A DNA stretch of 64,000 nucleotides from Dyadobacter sp. CY326 (GTDB lineage: Bacteria; Bacteroidota; Bacteroidia; Cytophagales; Spirosomataceae). The notes under the pieces are model-generated. The model ran no database searches and had not been told where the DNA came from. It saw only the letters and a program-made list of their open reading frames with translations. The DNA lies in contig NZ_JAJUXI010000009.1 in NCBI RefSeq assembly GCF_021390515.1, positions 1-64,000 of the forward strand, written 5' to 3'. The number at the start of each line of letters is the position of its first letter. The stretch's first letter is position 1. Below are positions 35,798 to 45,800 of the stretch, in pieces. A program made the position numbers and the translations under genes.

Positions 35798-37137
35798 TAT
35801 GCTAAGGCCATTTCACCCTGATATACGGCGCCGGGCTGCGATGCTTCGTGCGGATGTGTAATGTGCCACACGAACTCATCACGGAAATGCCGGATTGCGC
35901 TGGCAACAGGCCAGGCGGCAGCATCTCCCAACGGACAAATGGTGTTACCTTCTATTTTTTTGGAAATATCAACCAGCAAATCAATGTCATGCATGCTTCC
36001 ATGACCGTGTTCAATGCGATGAAGCACTTTCTCCATCCAGCCTGTTCCTTCGCGGCACGGACTGCACTGTCCACACGACTCGTGGTGATAAAAACGAGAG
36101 AAATTCCATGTGTTGCGAACGATGCAGGCAGTTTCATCAAAAACAATAAATCCGCCTGAGCCTAACATTGTTCCGGTTGCAAATCCTCCGTCTGACAATG
36201 ATTCATAGCTCATTAAGCGATCTTCACCATTGGCCGTTTTCGTAATCAAATTTGCCGGCAAAATGGGCACAGATGAACCTCCGGCAACCAATGCTTTCAA
36301 ATGATGGCCAGTTCTAACGCCGCCGCAATATTCGTCCGAGTTAAGAAATTCCTCAACGCTTACGCCGAGCTCGATTTCATAAACACCAGGTTTGTTAATG
36401 TGCCCCGAAGCAGAAATCAGCTTCGTTCCAGTGCTGCGTCCTATGCCAATTGTCGCATATGCATCTCCGCCATTATTAATGATCCAAGGCATGTTGGAGA
36501 TCGATTCCACATTGTTAACAACAGTCGGGCTTTGGTATAAACCCTTAACTGCGGGAAATGGCGGCTTGTTTCTTGGATTGCCTCTTTTGCCTTCCAATGA
36601 TTCCAAAAGAGCAGTTTCTTCGCCGCAAATGTATGCGCCACCACCCGGCTGAACGATCAGTTCCAAGTCGTAACCGCTGCCCAGAATGTTTTTACCAAGA
36701 AAACCTTGTGCTTTTGCTTCTTCAATGGCTTTTTCCAATATACGGATCACATACATCAACTCGCCACGAACATATATGAATGACTTGTTCGCACCCAATG
36801 CAAAACTGGAAATGATCATTCCTTCGATGAGTAAATGCGGAATGCATTTCATCAAGTGGTGATCCTTGAATGTTCCTGGCTCTGATTCGTCCGCATTACA
36901 AACAAGATAACGGGGAACGCCTTCTGGTTTTGCCAAAAAGCCCCATTTCATGCCCATTGGAAATCCTGCTCCACCTCTTCCACGCACTCCTGATTTCTTC
37001 GCTTCTTCCACAACTTCTTCCGGAGTCATGGTTTTGATTGCTTTTTCAACGGCGGTGTATCCTCCCTTTTGACGATAAACTTCAAAAGTTTCGATTCCCG
37101 GTGTATTGATATGCTCCGTTAAGATTTTTCTAGCCAT
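35797..37137 (-). CDS. nuoF: NADH-quinone oxidoreductase subunit F
   Basis: NuoF holds FMN, the NADH site and cluster N3. The 446 residues contain GRGGAGFPMGMKWGF (FMN/NADH), the GAGAYICGEETALL-like segment (here PGGGAYICGEETALLESLEG), and the N3 ligands in ESCGQCSPCREG and CPLGD. The stop codon overlaps the start of the next gene (TAATG), implying coupled translation with the glycosyltransferase. Confidence 0.97.
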   Translation of the reverse strand: MARKILTEHINTPGIETFEVYRQKGGYTAVEKAIKTMTPEEVVEEAKKSGVRGRGGAGFPMGMKWGFLAKPEGVPRYLVCNADESEPGTFKDHHLMKCIPHLLIEGMIISSFALGANKSFIYVRGELMYVIRILEKAIEEAKAQGFLGKNILGSGYDLELIVQPGGGAYICGEETALLESLEGKRGNPRNKPPFPAVKGLYQSPTVVNNVESISNMPWIINNGGDAYATIGIGRSTGTKLISASGHINKPGVYEIELGVSVEEFLNSDEYCGGVRTGHHLKALVAGGSSVPILPANLITKTANGEDRLMSYESLSDGGFATGTMLGSGGFIVFDETACIVRNTWNFSRFYHHESCGQCSPCREGTGWMEKVLHRIEHGHGSMHDIDLLVDISKKIEGNTICPLGDAAAWPVASAIRHFRDEFVWHITHPHEASQPGAVYQGEMALA

Positions 37138-37160
37138 TTGAGGATCTATTTCAGCTTACG

Positions 37161-37658
37161 CTATTTACTCAACTCTTCAATAATTTCATCAACCTTTTGA
37201 TTCGTAAGGTTCATATGATATTTCTCACGAATCTGGAAAACCGGCCCCCAGCCGCAAGCCGCAAGACATTCCACTTCTTTCAATGTAAAAAGTCCGTCTG
37301 TTGTAGTTTGTCCGGCCTCAATTCCCAATTTTTGTTTCAAATACCCATATACGTCCTCCCCGCCCATTAAGCAGCAAGGGCCAGTGCGGCAATATTCTAT
37401 CACATGCTTACCGACAGGATCTAGGTGATACATGGTGTAAAAAGTCGCAACTTCATAAACCTCAACGGGTTCAATGCTCAAAAGAGCTGCCACGTGATCC
37501 ATTACTTCGCTGCTCAACCAGCCCCATTGTTCTTGCGCAACGTGTAAAACTGGCAGCAGAGCCGATTTTTGACGGCCCTCTGGATAACGCGCTATGATTT
37601 CTTTTACTTTTTCCTGTCTTTCCGGTGTAAATGCAACCAGATTTGGCGATTCAGTCAT
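37161..37658 (-). CDS. nuoE: NADH-quinone oxidoreductase subunit E
   Basis: NuoE, a thioredoxin-like subunit, carries the [2Fe-2S] cluster N1a. The four Cys ligands are in CRTGPCC and CLAACGWGP. The N-terminal part includes RQEKVKEIIARYPEGRQKSALLPVLH, typical of the family. Length (165) is normal. It lies between nuoD and nuoF. Confidence 0.95.
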   Translation of the reverse strand: MTESPNLVAFTPERQEKVKEIIARYPEGRQKSALLPVLHVAQEQWGWLSSEVMDHVAALLSIEPVEVYEVATFYTMYHLDPVGKHVIEYCRTGPCCLMGGEDVYGYLKQKLGIEAGQTTTDGLFTLKEVECLAACGWGPVFQIREKYHMNLTNQKVDEIIEELSK

Positions 37659-37673
37659 TTCTTGAATATTTTT

Positions 37674-38900
37674 TTAGGCGTCCAGCTCACCTGCAATTAC
37701 GTTTAAGCTACTCATTGTCAGGATGGCATCGGATAGGGTGCTTCCTTTGCACATTTCCGGATAAGCCTGATAATAAATAAAGCTTGGCCTCCGGAAATGC
37801 AGCCTATATGGTGTCCGCCCTCCGTCACTGATCAGGTAAAATCCTAGTTCACCATTCCCGCCTTCAACGGCATTATAAACCTCGCCGATTGGCGCATCTA
37901 TTTCACCCATTACAATCTTGAAATGGTAAATAAGTGCTTCCATGCTTCTGTAAACCTCTTTTTTTGGAGGTAAATAATATTCAGGAGCATCAGCGTAGTA
38001 GGGACCTTCGGGAAGATTATTGATTGCCTGCTCAACGATTTTCAAACTCTGCCACATTTCCTCATTGCGGACCATGTAGCGGTCGTAAGTATCGCCGTTT
38101 TGACCAACCGGGATGTCAAACTCAAAATCCTCGTAGGACGAATAAGGATTCATCACCCTTACGTCATAATCAAGACCAGCTGCACGCAAGTTCGGGCCTG
38201 TAAATCCGTATGACAATGCTCTTTCCAGAGAGATCGGGCCGACATTAATTGTCCGATCCATAAAGATCCTGTTCCGGTTCAGCAACTTTTCCAACTCGCG
38301 CAAAACCGGGGGAAAAGATTTTATAAACTCTTTGATCTTACGGACTGCAGTTGAAGAAAGATCTCTTTCCATGCCGCCCACACGTCCCATATTGGTCGTC
38401 AGGCGCGCTCCACAAACTTCTTCGTAAATTTCATAAACCTCTTCACGCTTTTGCATTACATACAAAAAGCCTGTAAATGCACCCGTATCCACACCCAAAA
38501 TGCTGTTACAAATCAAGTGATCTGTAATGCGTGCAAGCTCCATCATGATCACGCGAATGTATTGCGCTCGTTTTGGAACCTCAACGCTAAGCAGCTTTTC
38601 AACCGTCATATGCCATCCCAGATTGTTGATCGGGGAGGAGCAATAGTTCATGCGGTCGGTAAGGGTTGTGATTTGATAAAAAGGCCTTCTTTCAGCGATT
38701 TTTTCAAAAGCACGGTGAATATATCCAATGGTCTGCTCGCCCGAAATGATCTTTTCGCCATCCATTTTGAGGATGTTTTGGAAAATTCCGTGTGTGGCAG
38801 GGTGTGTAGGACCTAGGTTAAGCGTTGTAAGTTCCTCGACCAGCTCCGGTAAATCGGCATTGGCGGGAACGTTATGTGGTAACAATTCAATATCTGCCAT
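37674..38900 (-). CDS. nuoD: NADH-quinone oxidoreductase subunit D
   Basis: NuoD (49-kDa subunit) forms the quinone-binding site with NuoB. The 408 residues have LNLGPTHPATHG near the start, the GRVGGMERDL region and conserved DAPIGEVYNAVEGGNGELGFY, and a C-terminal end typical of the family. The protein is separate from NuoC, unlike the fused CD form of E. coli. Confidence 0.97.
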   Translation of the reverse strand: MADIELLPHNVPANADLPELVEELTTLNLGPTHPATHGIFQNILKMDGEKIISGEQTIGYIHRAFEKIAERRPFYQITTLTDRMNYCSSPINNLGWHMTVEKLLSVEVPKRAQYIRVIMMELARITDHLICNSILGVDTGAFTGFLYVMQKREEVYEIYEEVCGARLTTNMGRVGGMERDLSSTAVRKIKEFIKSFPPVLRELEKLLNRNRIFMDRTINVGPISLERALSYGFTGPNLRAAGLDYDVRVMNPYSSYEDFEFDIPVGQNGDTYDRYMVRNEEMWQSLKIVEQAINNLPEGPYYADAPEYYLPPKKEVYRSMEALIYHFKIVMGEIDAPIGEVYNAVEGGNGELGFYLISDGGRTPYRLHFRRPSFIYYQAYPEMCKGSTLSDAILTMSSLNVIAGELDA

Positions 38901-38918
38901 ATTTCACTCAGTATAGGG

Positions 38919-39419
38919 TCATCGGCCAAAAAGGGCGTCGGTTTTGTCCTCCCGCGTCGCATCTTCCATTGGGAATTCTCTGCGCATCGGGAAATAATCC
39001 ATTTCATCAATGTTGAGGATTCGTTTCAAGTTAGGATGGCCGTCAAACATGATTCCAAAAAAATCGTAAGTTTCACGCTCCATCCAGTTTGCGCATGCAA
39101 ACAAGCCCGTCGCGGTGGGAATGTGTATATCGGCCTCGGCCAAGCTCACTTTAATCCTGACACGGAAATTGTGCACGAAACTGTGCATGTGATAAACAAC
39201 CATAAACTCTTTCCCAGGATTATCAGGATAATGAATGCCTGTTATATCCGTTAAAAAGATGAATTGATAGTTTTTATGATTGTGCAAAAAATCTAAAATC
39301 GGTATAATTTCCTCACGAGAGGTCGAAAGCGTCAGCAGTCCGTAAGGCTCGTCAAAGTCAAATACTTGATCACCAAATTTTTCCAAAAGCGCTTCGGCTA
39401 CCTCCTGGTTACTTAGCAT
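38919..39419 (-). CDS. nuoC: NADH-quinone oxidoreductase subunit C
   Basis: NuoC (30-kDa subunit) is a 166-residue scaffold between NuoD and NuoI. The diagnostic part is ANWMERETYDFFGIMFDGHPNLKRIL, followed by a tail with FPMRREFPMED. It is separate from nuoD, with 18 bases between them, and follows nuoB by 6 bases. Confidence 0.95.
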   Translation of the reverse strand: MLSNQEVAEALLEKFGDQVFDFDEPYGLLTLSTSREEIIPILDFLHNHKNYQFIFLTDITGIHYPDNPGKEFMVVYHMHSFVHNFRVRIKVSLAEADIHIPTATGLFACANWMERETYDFFGIMFDGHPNLKRILNIDEMDYFPMRREFPMEDATREDKTDALFGR

Positions 39420-39425
39420 AGGGGA

Positions 39426-39968
39426 TTATTGAATATTATATGATGCTAATAATTCAGAATATTCGTCTGTGTTTCTGCGACGAAGCTTTTCATTTTGTGC
39501 CAAATGCTGAATGTGCATAAGGCCATCAATGATTTGCTCAGGGCGGGGAGGACAGCCAGGCACATAAACGTCAACGGGAATGATCCGGTCAATTCCCTGC
39601 AAAACGCTGTAAGTGTCAAAAATCCCGCCGCTTGTTGCACATGCGCCAACGGCCATTACCCAACGAGGCTCAGACATTTGTAAATAAACCTGCTTTACAA
39701 CGGGCGCCATTTTCTTGGCGATAGTGCCCATCACCATCAGCAAATCTGCCTGGCGGGGCGAAAAACTAGGCCTTTCAGATCCAAAACGAGATATATCGTA
39801 ATGTGAGCCCATTGTTGCCATGAATTCAATTCCACAGCAAGAGGTGGCGAAAGGAAGTGGCCAAAGCGAATAACTCCGGGCCAAACCGATGGCTTCATCA
39901 AATGAAGTTGCAAAAAAACCAGATCCGCTGTGTCCTTGCGGAGCCTCCACTATCGTTACTTCTTTCAT
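39426..39968 (-). CDS. nuoB: NADH-quinone oxidoreductase subunit B
   Basis: NuoB (PSST) holds cluster N2, the last one before quinone. The 180 residues contain the tandem-Cys ATSCCGIEF and ACATSGGIFD, and VYVPGCPPRPEQ. An N-terminal extension and C-terminal tail are short. All four N2 ligands are present. Confidence 0.97.
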   Translation of the reverse strand: MKEVTIVEAPQGHSGSGFFATSFDEAIGLARSYSLWPLPFATSCCGIEFMATMGSHYDISRFGSERPSFSPRQADLLMVMGTIAKKMAPVVKQVYLQMSEPRWVMAVGACATSGGIFDTYSVLQGIDRIIPVDVYVPGCPPRPEQIIDGLMHIQHLAQNEKLRRRNTDEYSELLASYNIQ

Positions 39969-39996
39969 AATTTTTCTGTCTTTTCAAGTTTGTTGA

Positions 39997-40371
39997 TTAC
40001 TCTTCCCAGTTTAGAACTCCTTTGCGGATCACGTAGTAAAATCCGGAAAGCAGCAGCGCCATGAATAATAACATTTCTACAAACCCAAACATTCCTAACC
40101 CCTTGAAATTAACTGCCCAAGGATACATAAATATCACCTCGACGTCAAAAAGGACGAATAGAATGGCAACAAGAAAATATTTTACAGAAATGGGAGTCCT
40201 CGCATCACCGACAGATTCAATTCCACATTCAAACGGATCATCTTTCAACTTGCTTTTGCGGCTAGGTCCGATTAAGTGGGTAACGATCATTGTGCCACCG
40301 ATAAATCCGGCCGCAAGTATGAATTGAACGAGGATCGGCAGGTAATCAGAAGGAAGATATGTATTATTCAT
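39997..40371 (-). CDS. nuoA: NADH-quinone oxidoreductase subunit A
   Basis: NuoA is a three-helix membrane subunit. The 124 residues contain DDPFECGIESVGDARTPISVKYFLVAILF, the conserved loop by the quinone channel, and VLFDVEVIFMYPWA in helix 2. It is the first gene of the operon, with a TAAATTTG promoter element about 90 bases upstream. Confidence 0.95.
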   Translation of the reverse strand: MNNTYLPSDYLPILVQFILAAGFIGGTMIVTHLIGPSRKSKLKDDPFECGIESVGDARTPISVKYFLVAILFVLFDVEVIFMYPWAVNFKGLGMFGFVEMLLFMALLLSGFYYVIRKGVLNWEE

Positions 40372-40459
40372 TGCGTTATTTATTCAATTACAATCTACGA
40401 AATGCGCGCGGATTTGTTGCAGGTGGTCGCGTCTTTCTATTTTCTCAAAATTAGCCTAT

Positions 40460-40467
40460 GCAAATTT
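40460..40467 (-). promoter_or_regulatory. Promoter -7 element (TAAATTTG) of nuo operon
   Basis: TAAATTTG on the minus strand, 88 bases before the nuoA ATG. The -33 region is weak, and it is the only good match in the 197-base gap. Confidence 0.45.
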
Positions 40468-40514
40468 ATCAATCAAATTCTTGACTTTATCTTTTGCCTA
40501 ATTAGTATGATACT

Positions 40515-40544
40515 AAATAAGCCCCGGATGGCCGGGGCTTATTT
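40515..40544 (-). terminator. Terminator of the 40569-42713 gene
   Basis: A 13-bp stem (AAATAAGCCCCGG / CCGGGGCTTATTT) with a 4-base loop lies 24 bases past the gene stop at 40569 and upstream of the nuo promoter. It separates the two transcription units. Confidence 0.85.
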
Positions 40545-40568
40545 ATAAAAATAGCGATGAATAAGTGT

Positions 40569-42713
40569 TTATCTGATTACAATCTGCTTGGTAAGACTTT
40601 GCCCCTCACCGGTTACGCGGAGAATGTATTTTCCGGTCGGGAAATTTCTTACGTCGATTTCAATGCGGCTGTCCAGCAGTTTTGGAGTGCTTGTTTCGAT
40701 AACCCTTCCATAAATGTCAAAAAGCGTTATATAAGCATCCCTAATGTTTTCTCTTGACTCAATGTAAATGAAATTGCCCTGACTTGGATTGGGGTAAATA
40801 ACCACTTCATTTTGTTCATTGGTCTTGAATTCACGTGAAGCCGTGTCAGAATAACAAGTCAAAAGATCATCGCCGAGCGTGTAAACAACCTGCGCTCTGG
40901 TTGAGTATTGACCTGATTTCAAGATTTTGATAAGGCGGGCCGTCGTATCAGATTCCGTGTCTGGTCTGCGCCATAAGAATTGTTCATTCAAGCCAGTTTC
41001 CGCAATTGAAGCAGTGATACTGAACGGACCGGATGGCTCGATGACAGGCTTTGAAATTTGAGGTCTCACCAGAAGCGAAGAAGCGGCTGAGTTTTCAGAA
41101 ACGCAACCAAAAATGTTGCTGCCTCTTACGTAATAATCGCCACTTTCAGCGATCAGAGCAGAAGCGCCTGTTGCTATGGCTGTATTTGATCCTTGTTTAT
41201 ACCAGCTGTAAATGTCGCTTCCGCCAGCAACTGAAAATTGGAATGATGAATCAAAACAGGTTTGCTGTTCACCTTCTTGCTGAATCGTTGGCTGTGCGGG
41301 TTTTGCTGCATTATCAAGCACAACCACAGATGTCAGGATTGAATTGCCTGCATTGTCCTTCACTGTTGCACGGTAAGTTCCCGGTTCTGAAACCCGAATG
41401 GTGTTGTCCGTCGAACCATTGCTCCATAAATAAGATGCAAAACCTGTCGGCAGCGATATTGATACAGCATTGTTTTCTGTAACACATGCTGCGGCTATGT
41501 CCGGAATTGGCGCCGGATTGGTTGGCGTAACAGTTGAAAAGAACCTTGCATCAAGACTTTCATTCCAGGCATTGGCCAAAATAGTCAGTGCTTCTCTGGT
41601 GCCTTCCGGATCGCGGCCTACAAAGTGTGTTCCATCTCCCCGGTTGGGAACCAATGGATCTGTTTCTGGGCCCGGATAAGTTGGATTAAACTGCGTATCT
41701 AAAACTGCATTTTGCGCAGCGATAATTTCTGGATTAATGCTCGATGAGATGTTGAAACCAGCAGAAGTCCGGGAAGTTCTTGCAATAACCCAGGTAATGC
41801 GTTTGTCGCCCGTTTCAGTTCCTAATCTGTTCATGACAAATTGGAGATTCTCACGATAAGACGCAGCCGGTGTTTTAAATAATGCGTCCGTTTCGCCCTG
41901 CATCCACAAAACCGCCCTCACACCATATTGGTTGCCATAGTTTCTGGCAGCAATTCTAAGGTTGGCATATGGCATTTCCGGAGGGTAAACGAAGCCACCG
42001 TATTTGTTTTTTGTAGGCAAGCCTTTTGCGCTGCTTGCCCAGTTTTCAATGGAAGTCCCTTCCCAAGCGGTGTTAATGAATAAAACGGGCACATTCAGTT
42101 TTGCAGTCAAAAGATCACCCAAAACGCCCCAGCACCATGCTGATTGGCCTCTTGGAGACATAATGCCAAGATCTTGTGAAATTTTCGCGAAAGCTGGTGG
42201 AACGGGATCAGTCAGAAGGTCTCGATCGTCGTTGTTGTAATTTGAAATATACATAACCCGGTCATCCTGAGCAGACGGGCCTGGATAAGCTCTTAAACCC
42301 TGCGCATTGGATTGGCCTGCAATGATAAAAACCTCTCCTACGCCCAACCTTGAAAGAATATCTCTTCCAACCACTTTTCCGTCGGAAAGTCCGCGGACTT
42401 CAATGGAATACCAGCCCCCAATTAATGTGATTTCTCCGGCGAATACACCGCCCTTCGGAGCGTCCTGCAAAGTTTTCCATGGAGTTTCTACGCCCTGTCC
42501 CTGAACAACCGGCACTGCACGCGCTTCAACTTTGTCCATCGGAACGGAAAATGTTCCCGAAACAGTAATTTCTCTTTGACCGGTAATATTTCTTTGATAT
42601 ACAGCCTGAAAAGTAGGAGATGTAATTCTTATCTGCGAAAAAGCTGTTGAGGATATCAGGCATATCAACAGCAATGCCTTTGCCACTACCGGAAAAATAA
42701 TTCTATAACGCAT
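40569..42713 (-). CDS. Secreted SGNH (SASA-type) esterase with T9SS sorting domain
   Basis: A 714-residue exported protein with a signal peptide (about 1-26) and an SGNH hydrolase domain of the sialate O-acetylesterase type: block I IAGQSNAQG with Ser135, WMQGETDA, and DGTHFVGRD with the catalytic His. Three Ig/PKD-like repeats follow (the first with YLWSNGSTD). The C-terminal domain (EVVIYPNPSQGNFIYIE to TKQIVIR) is a type A T9SS sorting signal, so the protein is exported and anchored outside. It probably removes acetyl groups from glycans. It is a shorter paralogue of the next gene. Confidence 0.85.
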   Translation of the reverse strand: MRYRIIFPVVAKALLLICLISSTAFSQIRITSPTFQAVYQRNITGQREITVSGTFSVPMDKVEARAVPVVQGQGVETPWKTLQDAPKGGVFAGEITLIGGWYSIEVRGLSDGKVVGRDILSRLGVGEVFIIAGQSNAQGLRAYPGPSAQDDRVMYISNYNNDDRDLLTDPVPPAFAKISQDLGIMSPRGQSAWCWGVLGDLLTAKLNVPVLFINTAWEGTSIENWASSAKGLPTKNKYGGFVYPPEMPYANLRIAARNYGNQYGVRAVLWMQGETDALFKTPAASYRENLQFVMNRLGTETGDKRITWVIARTSRTSAGFNISSSINPEIIAAQNAVLDTQFNPTYPGPETDPLVPNRGDGTHFVGRDPEGTREALTILANAWNESLDARFFSTVTPTNPAPIPDIAAACVTENNAVSISLPTGFASYLWSNGSTDNTIRVSEPGTYRATVKDNAGNSILTSVVVLDNAAKPAQPTIQQEGEQQTCFDSSFQFSVAGGSDIYSWYKQGSNTAIATGASALIAESGDYYVRGSNIFGCVSENSAASSLLVRPQISKPVIEPSGPFSITASIAETGLNEQFLWRRPDTESDTTARLIKILKSGQYSTRAQVVYTLGDDLLTCYSDTASREFKTNEQNEVVIYPNPSQGNFIYIESRENIRDAYITLFDIYGRVIETSTPKLLDSRIEIDVRNFPTGKYILRVTGEGQSLTKQIVIR

Positions 42714-42867
42714 TTGGGAATTCTTGAACAGGGTAAAAATTTGTATATCTAGACAGAGTTGGATGGTCGATGCATGCTGCTACAAAACGGTCACAAATGT
42801 AAATGAATATTTTTGCTAAAATATCACTATTCCGTTTTTTTGATTACAACAAGAAAGCTATCATCGT

Positions 42868-45800
42868 TTATTGAACGACAATGAGCTTTTGTGTAGCAGT
42901 AAATGACACTGAAACGATCCGAATTATGTAGATACCACTTGATAATCCCTGAATATTAAAGAATTGCTGGCTATCAAATTTCTTTACCTTGAAGCTTCTG
43001 TGAATTTTGCCGTGGCTGTCAATGATCTGGACGTCGGCATTGTTTACATTTTGTAATGTTTCAACAGTGATGTTGCCGTCTACAACGGGATTTGGATACG
43101 TAACGAAACCCGGATTGTTCGTGTCGGCGAAGAAGTTAAACGGATCGGAGAAGTCGGAAAAGCACGTCAATGTCGGGCTGTATACAACTGTGTTGTTGAC
43201 AAGATAAGTCCCCGATCGGATGGCTTTCAGCGTGGCTGTATTCTCTGTCAGGTCCATTCCATTGAACTTCCAAACGTGATCGCCGGAGTTGAGATTGTTC
43301 TCCGCGATCAGCGTATACGTTCCGATCTGACGAATTGTCGGGCGAGAAGGTGTTGCCTTCACATCAACAGCAATGTTCCTTGAATATGGAGAATAGCAGC
43401 CGATTTCGTCCCTAACGCGGGCGGCGTAAACTCCTGATTTGTAAACTTGAATGGTGTCACCTTCGCTCGTCGTGTTCCAGAAGAATGTGTTTCCTTTTGT
43501 CGCTTTCAGCACCACAAAATCGCCATCACAGAAAGTTGTATCACTCAATGCGGATACTGTAGGCGCTGGCGGAAGTGCAAGTGTTTGCGTTGTAATCTGA
43601 TTACTAGGATCTGAGTAGCATTGAAACTCATTGATAGTCTGAACGGAGAATACACCAGCAGTTGTGACTCTTAATGTTTGTGTGGAAGCGCCATTGCTCC
43701 ATAAAAACCCTGCGCCAGGCGTAGATTGAAGGCTAACACTCAGGTCAGCGCAGAAAGCAACGGGGCCATTTGCAGTAATAGTCGGTGTTGGGGGCAATAC
43801 ATTGGCCACCACTTTAACCACAGGAGAAGCTGGGGAAACGCAGCCATTGGCGTCGCGCGCTGAAATTGTAAAATCACCAGAATTTCTGATTTCAATGTCT
43901 CTGCCGGTTTCGCCGTTACTCCACAAATATGAGTAAGCCTCGCTGCTTCTTAATGTCGTATAATCACGAAGGCAGAAAGTTGTAGGGCGAAGTGCTGTGA
44001 TTGCTGGTGTTGCAGGCAGCGTATTGACTTTTACCGCAACTACGTCTGATGTTGATTCGCAGCCGTTTGCGTCACGCTGTTTGAGCGAGAAATTGCCGGT
44101 CGCATCAATCGTGATTGCTTTTGTTGTGGCAGCCGTGCTCCATATATTTCCGCTGTCGTAATTGGAAGTCATGGTGATATTTTCTCCCTCACAAAATGTT
44201 GTGTTACCGCTTAATGCAATTACAGGTTTTTGTGGCAATGAATTAACTTTTACATTAACAGGCTCTGAGTCAGGAGAATAGCAACCAACCGCGTCAAGCG
44301 CCTTTACGCGATATTCGCCCGAGGTTTTCACAACAATTGTTTCCGTATTGCCACCGTTAGACCACACATTCTTCAACTTGGAGTCAGAAGTAAGGCTTAC
44401 TTCACCTCCGTCACAAAATTCGAGAATGCCTGAAGCGGAGATCTTTGGTGTTGGAGGCAAGGGTGCAGTGGAAACCGTCATGGTGACTTTGTCAGACGAT
44501 GCTTCGCAGCCATACACATTTTTTGTAGTTACAAAATATTCTCCGCCGGCCGTAATTTGCAAACGGTCGCCCGTTGAACCATTATTCCAGCGCACATTTT
44601 CGGAAGTGCTTGATACTAAGGTTGCTGTATTTCCCAAACAGACCGGATTGCTTCCCTCTAATGTGATAGATGGCTTGTTAGGCTGAATGTTTTCATTGAC
44701 CCTGATTTCCGGCGAGAAAATGTAATTTCCCTGACCATCGCGTGCACTCACTCGATAAGTGCCGTTGCCAACTTGCGTACTGTTGGCGTTTTGGCCATTG
44801 CTCCAACTAAATTGTGAAACCCCAATGCCCTCAGCAGTCAGGTTAAGGTTTCCATTTCCTGCACAATTGGCTTTAATTCTCAAAGGCGACGTTCCCTGAT
44901 ATGGATCTGAATTTGCAAAAAAGTTATCGTTCAATTGTTGCGCCCAGGCATCACCCACTTGTCTCAAACCGTCATCCTTGAAATGGACGCCTTCACCATC
45001 GGTTCTTGGAATTTGAATCAGATCAGTGTTTGGACCTTGAAATACATTGGGAACATTGTTGATAACCCTTTGCTGACCTTCCGTAACGCGGGAATTTGCC
45101 CCGCGAAGGTTGTCATAAGATGTAAGTGAAACGACCCATGAAATATTTTTCCCAGATTCGTTTCTGCTGGTTTCGATAACTGTTTTTAAATCATTGAAGT
45201 AAGAATCTGCATCCGTGCCTTTGAAATTATCAGATTCACCTTGCTGCCAGAGAACCGCCCGCAATCCTGTGATGGGAGTCAAACGTTGAACTACATTTCG
45301 CAAGTTGCCATAAGGCATTCCATAAGGTTCAAAATTAACATTGGCATACACGGACTTGCCCACACCATTGATGCTCTCTTTCCACGTTCTTACCGCAGAT
45401 CCCGTCCAGGCAACATTGTAAAATAAAACCGGCACGTTAAGTCGGCTAACCAGCTGATCTCCAAGCCTTCCCCAACTCCAAGCAGAAGAGCCGCGTGGTG
45501 CAATATTGGTTTCTCCGTCCAAATGACTGAATGTTGGATTCCGTGGAAGTTCTTCTGGAAAAGGCTGTTTGAATTGCTGATTGATTACGCTAACACGGTC
45601 GTCTTGCGCACCTTGGGCTCCAAAATTTGAAAATCCCTCACCATTGGATTGGCCTGCGATCATAAAGACTTCGCCTACGCCCACGTGATCCACTCGGTAA
45701 GAACCAATCATTTGATCACCCAAAAATGCACGAACTTCCAGCCTATACCATCCGCCCTCCGGATTTAATGTTGCTGAATAAAAACCGCCTTGTGGATTTT

